A program made the position numbers and the translations under genes. DNA of 64,000 bases from Gemmatimonadaceae bacterium (GTDB lineage: Bacteria; Gemmatimonadota; Gemmatimonadetes; Gemmatimonadales; Gemmatimonadaceae). Position 1 is the first letter of the stretch; every line of letters starts with the position of its first letter. This document shows, in pieces, positions 26,979-34,971 of this stretch. The DNA lies in the NCBI GenBank assembly GCA_025362035.1, contig JANYIN010000133.1:1-64000 (forward strand). The letters are read 5' to 3'. Below the pieces are notes generated by a model. That model was given only the letters and a program-made list of their open reading frames with translations. It searched no databases and had not been told where the DNA came from.

Positions 26979-28910
26979 TCACCGCACTCGCGGCTTGGGG
27001 TGCACCACGGCCGACGAAAGCGCCGTCCAGCGCGCCGACTGGTCGGCGTTCCTGGCTGTCGTTTCGAATAACGTGGGATTCTGGTCGAAGTAGAGCACGG
27101 TGTCGAAGAGTGCGTCCAGTTCCGAGCGAGCGGCGTCGTCTGTGATATCGGCTTGTCCGTGAACGTGTAGGATGGCGCCGGACTGGGTGGCACGCGACAG
27201 AAGACGCGAGTTCGATATACCGAGTACGCGACGCTCGGCAGCGTCGGCCACGCCGAGCAGCGACCGCCCGTACATCGGTCGGTCGGTCCGAAGACCAAGA
27301 TAGTCCACGATCGTCGGCGCGATGTCGATCTGCGCCGCGAGCTGGGCGGTGTCCAGCGTACGACGCGTCAAGTCGGACTTAGGAAGCTTCACGAACAGGG
27401 GAATTCTCGCCAACTCCGATTCCGTGTGGTCCCAGAACGAAATATTGAACGCGTGATCGGCCGTGATGATGACCAGCGCGTCGTCGTACAGACCGCTCTG
27501 CCTCAGGTGCGCGACCAAGCCAGCCAACGCCTGATCCGTGCAGTTGGCGGACGTCAGCATCCGTCGCGTCATCGTCTCCGCGTGCAGCGTCGCCGGAAAT
27601 CTGTACAGCGAACACGACGTTTCCGAAAAGTTGCCGGGGGCGTGCATCTGATCCGTAGAGACGTGCACGAACAGAGGCGGGCGATTCGTTGCGCGCGTCG
27701 CGCTGTCAGCCACGTGCGACGCGAAGCCGAACACCTCGTTGTCCAACACGATGTCGAAGAACACGTTACGCTTGCCTTGCCGCATCAGGACACCGTCAAA
27801 CACATGCGCGCGGTCAAAGCCCATAGCGCGAAAGTTGTCGAAGCGATATGGCCGCAACTGTTGAATCGAGATGAACGAGAACGGCGTATAGCCGTTTCGG
27901 GCGAGCAGTCCGGGCAGACAGTCGCGGCCCCACACGGATTCCGATATCGTGTATTGCGAGCAGAGGACCGCGATGATGCCGTTGAACGTGTACGCAGAGC
28001 TGGTATAGACGTTGGAGAACATGTATCCGTCCTTCCGGAGAGACTTGAAGAACGGCATGATCTCCTGCGTCAGCGCAGGATGCAACTGCGTCGGCGGAAG
28101 CAGATAGACGGCATTGAAGGACTCGATCGTGATGATGAATACGTCCGGTCTTGCCCGTCCCTGCATGCGAACCTGCCGCGGGCTCGCGCGGGGTGGAAGG
28201 ACGAAGCGGGCCGGCTTCGCGGCGAGCTTCTTCGATTTGAGCGCCTCCTCCCTGATGAACCGTGGCAGCGCCGAGAGGAAGTCGTATTCGCCGGACAGCG
28301 ACATGATCGCGGTCCGGACGCTCGGCTGTGCTCGCACGGCGTGCAGGTTGATCGCCAACAGCAGCAAGAGCACGCCGAACGCGGGAGCCACCAGCCGATG
28401 TCCGGACGCAGCAAGCCGCTCGGCCACACGCGCGACACGCCCCGAGTAGGTAGACGACCAGCGATAGGCCGCGTAGTGTGCTACGACCGCAAGCATGAGC
28501 AGGAGGCAAAGCGGCGCCTCACGCACGATCCGCGCACCCTCGTCGACCATGGTCACGTTGCTGTACAGCACGAACGCGTTGAGGGGCGCCCGCGTGGCGG
28601 AGAAATAGTAGTGGTCCGTCCCGCGAAACAGGATCACGAACGCGATGGACGGGATGAGCACCAGGAGATAGAGCATCCCGGCCGATTTCCGTTCGTAGGA
28701 AAGGCACCCCACCGCCAGTACGACGATGACCACAGTGACGTCGAACAGAACGCCTTTGGGGAAGTCACCAAGCATGGGCAAAGCGTACGAGACGTACCGG
28801 TCCGGCACTCCCAACCGCGAGTAGAGGAGAAAGCCGATGAGCGGCGCATTGATGACGACTGCCGTCAGGTAGCGCCGCCAGAGTCTGCGCAATGCGATGT
28901 CAACCCACAT
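26979..28910 (-). CDS. LtaS/EptA-like alkaline-phosphatase-superfamily membrane transferase
   Basis: 643 residues. About five N-terminal membrane helices precede a periplasmic sulfatase-fold domain (about residues 255-600). Metal-site motifs are visible: IITIESFNA (Glu), SSAYTFNG (candidate Thr nucleophile), STDQMHAPG (His) and ITADHAF (Asp-His). This arrangement is that of lipoteichoic acid synthase, phosphoethanolamine transferases and phosphoglycerol transferases, which move a head-group phosphate ester from a phospholipid to a glycan or lipid. Which of the three it is cannot be settled. Its start overlaps the upstream FemAB-like gene by 11 bases, so they are coupled. A dlt-like operon lies 6 kb away. 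Confidence 0.82.
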   Translation of the reverse strand: MWVDIALRRLWRRYLTAVVINAPLIGFLLYSRLGVPDRYVSYALPMLGDFPKGVLFDVTVVIVVLAVGCLSYERKSAGMLYLLVLIPSIAFVILFRGTDHYYFSATRAPLNAFVLYSNVTMVDEGARIVREAPLCLLLMLAVVAHYAAYRWSSTYSGRVARVAERLAASGHRLVAPAFGVLLLLLAINLHAVRAQPSVRTAIMSLSGEYDFLSALPRFIREEALKSKKLAAKPARFVLPPRASPRQVRMQGRARPDVFIITIESFNAVYLLPPTQLHPALTQEIMPFFKSLRKDGYMFSNVYTSSAYTFNGIIAVLCSQYTISESVWGRDCLPGLLARNGYTPFSFISIQQLRPYRFDNFRAMGFDRAHVFDGVLMRQGKRNVFFDIVLDNEVFGFASHVADSATRATNRPPLFVHVSTDQMHAPGNFSETSCSLYRFPATLHAETMTRRMLTSANCTDQALAGLVAHLRQSGLYDDALVIITADHAFNISFWDHTESELARIPLFVKLPKSDLTRRTLDTAQLAAQIDIAPTIVDYLGLRTDRPMYGRSLLGVADAAERRVLGISNSRLLSRATQSGAILHVHGQADITDDAARSELDALFDTVLYFDQNPTLFETTARNADQSARWTALSSAVVHPKPRVR

Positions 28911-29901
28911 TGCGCAGCTGCCGCATCATTCGCCCCAAGAGGCCGCGCCGCGGCGGGACGACGACTTGCCCCACGCTCACCGTCGTCTCCGACGTACGAA
29001 ACAAGCCCTTGTGCGCTCCCTCGCCGGGTCCGAGGTCGATCCGGTGAAGGCCCGCGCCCGATGCCCATTTGCACATCTCGAGCATGAGAACGAGTCCCGG
29101 CGAATGCTGTCCCACGGCCGGATCGTACGCGGGATACCAGTAGTGCCACACGGTCGCCGTCCGCATTCCCGCGTGGACGGCGATCAGGCGGTCTCCCGCG
29201 TACAGCGCGGAAAGCATACCCGCGAAGTCCGGGCTCTGCGCTGCCATCAGCCGCCGCAGGATGTCCAGCGCCCACTCGTGCTCCAGCGAACCGTGGGTCG
29301 CCGTGCGCACGTATTGCCCCCGCTTCCACTCGACGAGGCGGTCCAGTGCCGCTGCATCACGCGTGTGGGGCACGAAGGAAATCGGACCGAGGGTCTGCTC
29401 GAGCTTGCGCATCTTGCGCGGCAACGCGTTGAAGGTGCTGATCCCCTCGAGTTTCCGTTGCCCGAGATAGGCATCCCACCCACCCGCCACGTCAACGATC
29501 GGAGCGGGCGCCGTTCGCAGCGTGTAGGGCACGAACTGCGTCTGCTCCGTCACCTGATGGTGGAACTTGAGCACGTCGAGCCTCGCCGCATGTGCGATCC
29601 CGGTGGCGCTCCATGCCACGCCCGGCACGGCGATCGTTCCCTGGAAGTTCGACATTCCACCGCCCACCGGCCGGCCAACGCGCGGTTCGATCCGCTCGAA
29701 TGGGTAAAACCCGACCACTTCGCGCCCGTCGCGAATCACGCACAGCTCGACTCCCTCCCGCACCTCCGCAACGGCCTGCGTGTACTCCGGCCGGAAGAAC
29801 GGACTCGCCAGATCGCCGGATCGCGGCAGCAGTGCCTGCCAACGGGACAGGTACTCGCCGCCGAGCCGGCGCGCCTCGATGACCTCATAGGTCAACGCCA
29901 T
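28900..29901 (-). CDS. FemAB/CelD-like GNAT-fold protein
   Basis: 333 residues from the ATG at 29901; an open stretch upstream has no family likeness. Features of the peptidoglycan-bridge/CelD-type GNAT family are visible: VGFYPFERIEP in the first half, and LYAGDRLIAVHAGMR with WHYWYPAYDP and GLVLMLEMCKWA in the second. GAGLHRIDLGPGEGAHKGLF is a typical ending. Such proteins transfer aminoacyl or acyl groups in cell-wall or exopolysaccharide synthesis. It sits 4 bases after the beta-propeller gene and overlaps the LtaS-like gene. No signal peptide is evident, so it is probably cytoplasmic. Confidence 0.8.
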   Translation of the reverse strand: MALTYEVIEARRLGGEYLSRWQALLPRSGDLASPFFRPEYTQAVAEVREGVELCVIRDGREVVGFYPFERIEPRVGRPVGGGMSNFQGTIAVPGVAWSATGIAHAARLDVLKFHHQVTEQTQFVPYTLRTAPAPIVDVAGGWDAYLGQRKLEGISTFNALPRKMRKLEQTLGPISFVPHTRDAAALDRLVEWKRGQYVRTATHGSLEHEWALDILRRLMAAQSPDFAGMLSALYAGDRLIAVHAGMRTATVWHYWYPAYDPAVGQHSPGLVLMLEMCKWASGAGLHRIDLGPGEGAHKGLFRTSETTVSVGQVVVPPRRGLLGRMMRQLRNVG

Positions 29902-29905
29902 GCGC

Positions 29906-30904
29906 TCAGTGCTGGCCGAAGATGTCCGCGGCCGTGGCGTGCCGCCAACCGTCCACCGCGGCGATCCACTGCCCGGGCGCGAGTTCATGCGCGTCAACGT
30001 GGTGCATCCCGGCCTCGTTCCATCCCATGCCACTGGGCCCCAGAAGCGGATTGGCTGGCGCAGCAACTTCTGCGTATTGCGTCGTGGTGAGCGTCGTGAT
30101 CTCGAACGCGTTGATGCTCAGCCCGTAGCGCGGCGAACAGTCCTGCGCGTAGCGCACCACTGAGGCCCCCAGCGACACCAACGATCCTCCCGGTCGCGCG
30201 CCGTGGGGATCGTCCATGCGCAATGGGCTGGCGGGATGCTCGGTCCACGTGCCGAACAGATCGTCGGACGAGAAGAGTCGCAGAGTGTCGTGCTTCATCG
30301 TCGCGCTCGTCTCCGTGAACAGCCACCATCGACCATCACGGCGGATAAGGGTGGTATCCGCGAAACGCTGTCCGCTCATCAGCGTGTGCACGAAGGACCA
30401 TTTATGAGGAAAGTCATCCGCCCGATAGAGGCGAATCGTGCGCGTCTGATGCGTTTCAGGGATCATGTAGTATGTCCCCTGCCACGTGAAGACGTGCGGA
30501 TACGACAGGTGAAAGGGCTCGCGCAACACGACGCTGCCGTACGTCCACTCCGCAAGACCCGTGGTGGTAGCATAGGCGATCTCGCCGTTGCGGGTGCGAC
30601 GATTGTAGGCCTCGAAGTACATGTGCCAGGCGCCGCTCGCGTCAACGAGGAATGGATCGGCGACGAACCCGGCCGAGATGTCCGTCACGAGATCCCTGGT
30701 CACGACCGGATTGGGAAAGCGGCCGTCGGGCGCGAGGTCGAATGGACTTGATCCTGAATACAACCCGATGGACCACAGATGCTTGTTCTTTGGCTGCTCC
30801 TGCACGGCCGGCTGCCCGTCGAACAGACGCTTCAGGTATCCTCTCATACGGCGCGAGGCGGACCGCGCGAGTGAGACGGGAGTGGATGACCGGTCGTGGG
30901 GCAT
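29906..30904 (-). CDS. Five-bladed beta-propeller protein (GH43-like) of a glycan cluster
   Basis: 332 residues, ATG start at 30904. The central region has propeller blades typical of the GH43-like domain: FVADPFLVDASGAWHMYFEAYN, EIAYATTTGLAEWTYG, YPHVFTWQGTYYMIPE and FADTTLIRRDGRWWLF. The same fold is found at the N-terminus of glucosaminyl inositolphosphorylceramide transferases and in bacterial polysaccharide loci. There is no signal peptide, so an intracellular role such as sugar-nucleotide or glycolipid transfer is more likely than secreted hydrolysis. It is the first gene of the minus-strand operon, divergent from the SGNH genes. Confidence 0.75.
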   Translation of the reverse strand: MPHDRSSTPVSLARSASRRMRGYLKRLFDGQPAVQEQPKNKHLWSIGLYSGSSPFDLAPDGRFPNPVVTRDLVTDISAGFVADPFLVDASGAWHMYFEAYNRRTRNGEIAYATTTGLAEWTYGSVVLREPFHLSYPHVFTWQGTYYMIPETHQTRTIRLYRADDFPHKWSFVHTLMSGQRFADTTLIRRDGRWWLFTETSATMKHDTLRLFSSDDLFGTWTEHPASPLRMDDPHGARPGGSLVSLGASVVRYAQDCSPRYGLSINAFEITTLTTTQYAEVAAPANPLLGPSGMGWNEAGMHHVDAHELAPGQWIAAVDGWRHATAADIFGQH

Positions 30905-31187
30905 GTGGCGGCAGAGGTGTGGATCGGCGTGACGGACTGCACTATTGCACCGAGTGCAGGGTCAAGGAAAGGGAGCGCTCGACCGCCCGACCCGAACGCC
31001 GCTCGCGATGTTGCGCGTCCCGTGAGCATGCGTCTCTATTGAATGCCGTTCAGGGCGGGGGGCAGGCGCTCGCGTCCAGCCCCAGGGCTGCAATCAACCG
31101 CTCGGCACTTCCTCCGCCGAGTTCCCGTGTTACCGTCCATGACGCCGGTCGGTTCGAGCCGGTCGACCCGTTGGCCCGAGGGATCGC

Positions 31188-32309
31188 ATGACTGAGCACC
31201 CAACAAGCCGCGCGAGGCAGCTCGTCGTAGGAACAGTCACGTCGATAGCCGTTGCAATCGCCACGATCGCGCTGCTCGAAGGCGTCGCAAGCGCATACCT
31301 CTTCGCGCGCGACTTGAGATCGAACACCGCGCCGAGGACGCTCTATCGGCCGCATACCGTGCATGATACGCTGCTCGGGTGGGTAAACACCCCGAACACC
31401 ACCAGTCAGAACGAGTTCGGTCCAGGCATTTCCTTCAACACGGACGCACAGGGATTTCGCGCGTCGCGCGCGTCCCGTCAGGCCGACTCCGCGGCGCGTA
31501 TGACTCTCGTCTGCTCCGGAGACTCCTACACGGTCGGGTTGGGGGTCCGGGACGACGACAGCTGGTGCGCTCTGCTGCAGCGCCGTTTTTCCGCCGTTCG
31601 GTCGCTGGACATGGGGCAGGCGGAGTACGGACTCGATCAATCGTACCTCTGGTATCGACGAGACGGACTGCGAACGCCGCGTCAGGTCCACCTGTTCACA
31701 CTGACCGAACCGCAGTTCGAGCGCTCGGTCGGCGATGACGTCGGCGGACGGTTCAAGCCCTACATGAGCGTCCAGGCAGGTCAGCTGGCCGTTCATGGCG
31801 TCCCCGTGCAGCCGCAATCCTCCGGGTCGCTGCAGCAGGCGGGGTCTTCACGTCTCGTCGAAGATCTTCGTGTCGTGCAACTCGCCCGCAAAGTTCCGGC
31901 GTTCGACCGAGCCCGGAAGCTGGACCGCGCCGAGGACGAACGCGTTCCGCTATTCGAGACGATCATCCAGGAACTCGCCGGCGTGCACCAGCGGCAGGGC
32001 AGTCAGCTGGTGGTCGTGTATCTCCCCACGCAGGTGAGCCAGAAATCCATCCATGGCGACGACCGGCGAATGCGTCTGTCCGCGTTCGCTCGCCGGCGCG
32101 GAATAAGGTTCGTCGATCTCACGCCGGGATTTCGTGCACTGAGCGCCGACTCGTCGGATCTGTTCTTCTTCTCACGATCGTCCCCCGGCGTTTCGTCGAG
32201 TCTTTACGGCCAGTACTCCGCGTTTGGCCATGCATGGATTGCCCGAACGATCGGCGATTCGTTAGCGACGCTTCCCGAGCTAGTAATCGCGCGCGCCACG
32301 GATAAATGA
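31188..32309 (+). CDS. Membrane-anchored SGNH-fold protein, copy A (GDS kept, His replaced by Gln)
   Basis: 373 residues. One N-terminal helix (about residues 12-34) anchors a periplasmic SGNH domain. Block I is CSGDSYTVGLGV, with the nucleophile Ser. The C-terminal block reads GQYSAFGHAW; where the copy at 33844 has HYNAAGH, this one has Gln in place of the first, catalytic-type His. It is exactly the same length as that copy and aligns through DSLLGW/DTLLGW, GYGIDQSYLYY/EYGLDQSYLWY and FIDLTP/FVDLTP. SGNH partners of MBOAT or carbamoyl systems transfer or edit acyl groups. Without the His this copy may be non-catalytic. Confidence 0.85.
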   Translation: MTEHPTSRARQLVVGTVTSIAVAIATIALLEGVASAYLFARDLRSNTAPRTLYRPHTVHDTLLGWVNTPNTTSQNEFGPGISFNTDAQGFRASRASRQADSAARMTLVCSGDSYTVGLGVRDDDSWCALLQRRFSAVRSLDMGQAEYGLDQSYLWYRRDGLRTPRQVHLFTLTEPQFERSVGDDVGGRFKPYMSVQAGQLAVHGVPVQPQSSGSLQQAGSSRLVEDLRVVQLARKVPAFDRARKLDRAEDERVPLFETIIQELAGVHQRQGSQLVVVYLPTQVSQKSIHGDDRRMRLSAFARRRGIRFVDLTPGFRALSADSSDLFFFSRSSPGVSSSLYGQYSAFGHAWIARTIGDSLATLPELVIARATDK

Positions 32310-32319
32310 CTTCGCTGAG

Positions 32320-33582
32320 ATGAAGGACCTCGTGCGACGAGCTGCGCTCAGCGCAGTGCGAGTCCTGTCTGCGCTTTGGCTGATCGTCGGCATCACCCTC
32401 GCGATCTTCCTGATCGCCGAGACGAGCTTTCGTGTCGTGGCGTTCATCAACGACCGGGCCAGCGACGCTGCTCCACGCCCCGGCGATCCCCGCGTCATGC
32501 TCCCCTGGTGGAACGCCTTCTCGCGCGAAATTGATGCGATTCGGCCGCAACGATGGAAGCCGTATGTCTACTTTGGAAAGCTTCCGTCCTATCATGGTCG
32601 CTATGTCAACATCGATGCGTTTGGGCACCGCGTCACACCACAGCCATCGGTACCAGCCCTTCCCGTCGCCCGCGTTTTCTTCTTTGGCGGCTCGACGATG
32701 TGGGGCACGTCGCTGCGCGACAGCGCGACAATTCCGGCCGAGGCTTCGCGGCGGCTCCAGGCGATAGCAGGACCCGGACAGCGGATCGAGGTCACCAACT
32801 ATGGCGAGATAGGGTACGTCTCCACGCAGGGCGTCCTCGAGCTCATGCTGGCCCTTCGTACCGGTCACCGCCCGGACGTCGTCGTCTTCGTGGACGGCAT
32901 CAACGACGCCGGTTCCACGTTGCAGTACGGCGCGGCGGGATTCCCGCAGAACGAGTCGAAGCGCGCTTCGGAGTTCGGCATCGGCAGAGCGCTCGACCGG
33001 AGGAGTGCCGATCGCGGGTTGGGCCATGATCTTCGGGCGCTGCGTGTGCTCACGTCAGAGGCGTTCAAGCAGTCCTCACTCGTCGAGTGGGCGCTCTCAC
33101 GCCATCCGCCAGCGGTGACGCCGCTGCTGGCGGTCGATTCGGCGGCGCCCAACACGGCGGACATCTACACGCAGAACATGCGGATCGTGGAAGGGCTGTC
33201 CACGGTTTACGGTTTCACGCCGCTTTACGTATGGCAGCCCACCATTCATGCGACACGTAAGAAGTTGACTTTCTTGGAAGAAGGGCTGATGAGCGGCATT
33301 CGCAGGGACCCCTTCCAGAGGCGCCTCCAGGAGGTGCATCTTGCCGTGCCGGCACTCCTGGATTCGTCCATGGCGGAGCTGGCGCCGGGCCGCTTCGTCG
33401 ATGATGCCTGGCTCTTCACGGGAGACCCACAACCGGTGTTCGTCGATCGCATCGGTCACAACACTGAGTCGTCTATTCCACCGATCGTCGATTCCTTCTG
33501 GCCCCTGTTGAAGGCAGCGGTCGAAAAGCGCGACGCGATCCACGCCAGGTCGGCCTCGGCTGCCCGGACGCGCGATCGGTAG
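32320..33582 (+). CDS. Membrane-anchored SGNH-fold hydrolase/acyltransferase
   Basis: 420 residues, starting 10 bases after the preceding SGNH gene. One N-terminal helix (about residues 14-38) precedes the periplasmic domain. Block I is FFFGGSTMWGTS with Ser, block II YGEIGYVS with Gly, block III VDGINDAG with Asn, and the C-terminal Asp/His lies in FVDRIGHNTES. All four SGNH elements are therefore present, unlike the two 373-residue neighbours. It would act on ester-linked groups in the periplasm. It is in line with the DUF5989 gene downstream (103-base gap) and probably in the same operon. Confidence 0.85.
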   Translation: MKDLVRRAALSAVRVLSALWLIVGITLAIFLIAETSFRVVAFINDRASDAAPRPGDPRVMLPWWNAFSREIDAIRPQRWKPYVYFGKLPSYHGRYVNIDAFGHRVTPQPSVPALPVARVFFFGGSTMWGTSLRDSATIPAEASRRLQAIAGPGQRIEVTNYGEIGYVSTQGVLELMLALRTGHRPDVVVFVDGINDAGSTLQYGAAGFPQNESKRASEFGIGRALDRRSADRGLGHDLRALRVLTSEAFKQSSLVEWALSRHPPAVTPLLAVDSAAPNTADIYTQNMRIVEGLSTVYGFTPLYVWQPTIHATRKKLTFLEEGLMSGIRRDPFQRRLQEVHLAVPALLDSSMAELAPGRFVDDAWLFTGDPQPVFVDRIGHNTESSIPPIVDSFWPLLKAAVEKRDAIHARSASAARTRDR

Positions 33583-33685
33583 TTCCCCTCCGACGCTGGA
33601 CTCGCTTCGTGTTGCAGCTGGCCCAGCGCTGCCGCCAATGGTGGGGACCGGAGGAACCGTCCACGTACAGACTTCAGGAGTCTTT

Positions 33686-33844
33686 GTGGCACAACATGGA
33701 TTGCTGTCGGAACTGTGGGGATTCATGCGGGTGCGCAAGAAGTTCTGGCTTCTACCCATCCTCATCGTGTTGCTGGTCGTGGGCGCCCTGCTCGTTTTCG
33801 CGCAGGGATCCGCCTTGGCGCCGTTCATCTATACCATCTTCTAG
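33686..33844 (+). CDS. DUF5989 microprotein, copy 1, ending FIYTIF
   Basis: 52 residues from GTG 33686, chosen because CAGGAG lies 5 bases upstream and the second copy at 40073 has the same start and length. The sequence is a short amphipathic N-terminus (SELWGFMRVRKKFW), one membrane helix (LLPILIVLLVVGALLVF) and the tail SALAPFIYTIF at the C-terminus. I recognise it as DUF5989, a family found next to SxtJ proteins and carbamoyltransferases. Its size, topology and FIYxxF tail are those of DltX. The stop codon overlaps the GTG of the next SGNH gene by one base (TAGTG). Confidence 0.88.
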   Translation: MAQHGLLSELWGFMRVRKKFWLLPILIVLLVVGALLVFAQGSALAPFIYTIF

Positions 33845-34965
33845 TGGCCGACAGCATCGACTCGCCCCGACCGGCGTCGCCATGGAAGCGGTGGGTTCTC
33901 GGCGCGGCGCTCTGCGTCGCAGCGATCGTCGCCCTCGAAGGCGTCGCGAGCCTGGCGCTGTTGGCGCATGATATTGCGGACCTCCAGCCGCCGCCGGTGG
34001 AGAATTTTCGTCAGGCCGCTTATGACTCGTTGTTGGGATGGGTCGGACTGCCCAATCTTGCGATTCGGGACAATTTCGGGCCGGGTTTGAGTCTCACCAC
34101 CAACGCGGACGGATTGCGCATTCATCGATCTGTGTCCCGAGCCGCGTCGAGTGGCGAACGACGCATCATATGCTCCGGCGCATCGTTCACCTTCGGATCG
34201 GGTGTGACCGATGGTGACACGTTCTGCGCCGGCCTCGAGCGGGAGCTTCCGGGCGTCCGCACGATCAACATGGCGCAGCGAGGGTACGGCATCGACCAAT
34301 CGTATCTCTACTACAAGCGTGACGGGGCGCTCTACGCCCATCGTATCGAATTGTTCATCCTGAATGGCACCGACTTCGACCGCACCGCCTCCTCCACGCT
34401 GAATGGATATCCCAAGCCCACCCTGGGCATTAGCAAGGGCGTGCTGGTTCCACGGAACGTCCCGGTGCCCCACTGGACGGGCTGGAGCCGGTGGGAAGAC
34501 GCCAAGCCGCTCCTGCCGCGGCTACGCGTCATGCAGCTTCTCCGGCGACAGGTCGACGTGAGCGATCGCGCTCAGTATCGGCGCATCGACGCGCAGTTGT
34601 GGCCCGTGACGGATTCTGTCTTTCACGACCTGCGTCGCCTGAACGAGCAGCGCGGCTCCACGCTGGCAATCGTCTATCTCCCGTCCTTGCCCGAATACGT
34701 GCCGGGCGCACGCGACGAGCGCCGCGAGAAGATTGCCCGCTCGGCTGCGCAGGCGGGCGCACGGTTCATCGACCTCACGCCGGCGTTACGCGCCGTGCCC
34801 AGGGACTCGATCGACTGGCTGTTCATCACCCCCAATGCGTTGCCCGTGGGTGGCATAGGTGGGCACTACAACGCCGCGGGCCACCGCTGGCTCGCGAACA
34901 GGATCGCCGGATATATCCGCGACATTCCCGCCCTGGCCACAGCGGCGGCGTCTCCGGCGAAGTGA
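33844..34965 (+). CDS. Membrane-anchored SGNH-fold protein, copy B (GDS changed to GAS)
   Basis: 373 residues from GTG 33844, in a one-base overlap with the DUF5989 gene, so the two are translationally coupled. One N-terminal helix is followed by a periplasmic SGNH domain. Block I is CSGASFTFGSGV: the nucleophile Ser is kept but the usual Asp is Ala. The C-terminal HYNAAGHRWLA keeps the catalytic-type His. It is a paralog of the gene at 31188, with identical length. The close link to DUF5989 suggests it acts with that microprotein, as DltD acts with DltX. It converges with the MBOAT gene, 6 bases apart. Confidence 0.85.
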   Translation: MADSIDSPRPASPWKRWVLGAALCVAAIVALEGVASLALLAHDIADLQPPPVENFRQAAYDSLLGWVGLPNLAIRDNFGPGLSLTTNADGLRIHRSVSRAASSGERRIICSGASFTFGSGVTDGDTFCAGLERELPGVRTINMAQRGYGIDQSYLYYKRDGALYAHRIELFILNGTDFDRTASSTLNGYPKPTLGISKGVLVPRNVPVPHWTGWSRWEDAKPLLPRLRVMQLLRRQVDVSDRAQYRRIDAQLWPVTDSVFHDLRRLNEQRGSTLAIVYLPSLPEYVPGARDERREKIARSAAQAGARFIDLTPALRAVPRDSIDWLFITPNALPVGGIGGHYNAAGHRWLANRIAGYIRDIPALATAAASPAK

Positions 34966-34971
34966 TGGCCC

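Noticed and set aside
27426..29087. A 553-codon frame opposite the LtaS-like gene
   Set aside because: Arg/His-rich shadow; the minus-strand product has clear catalytic motifs.
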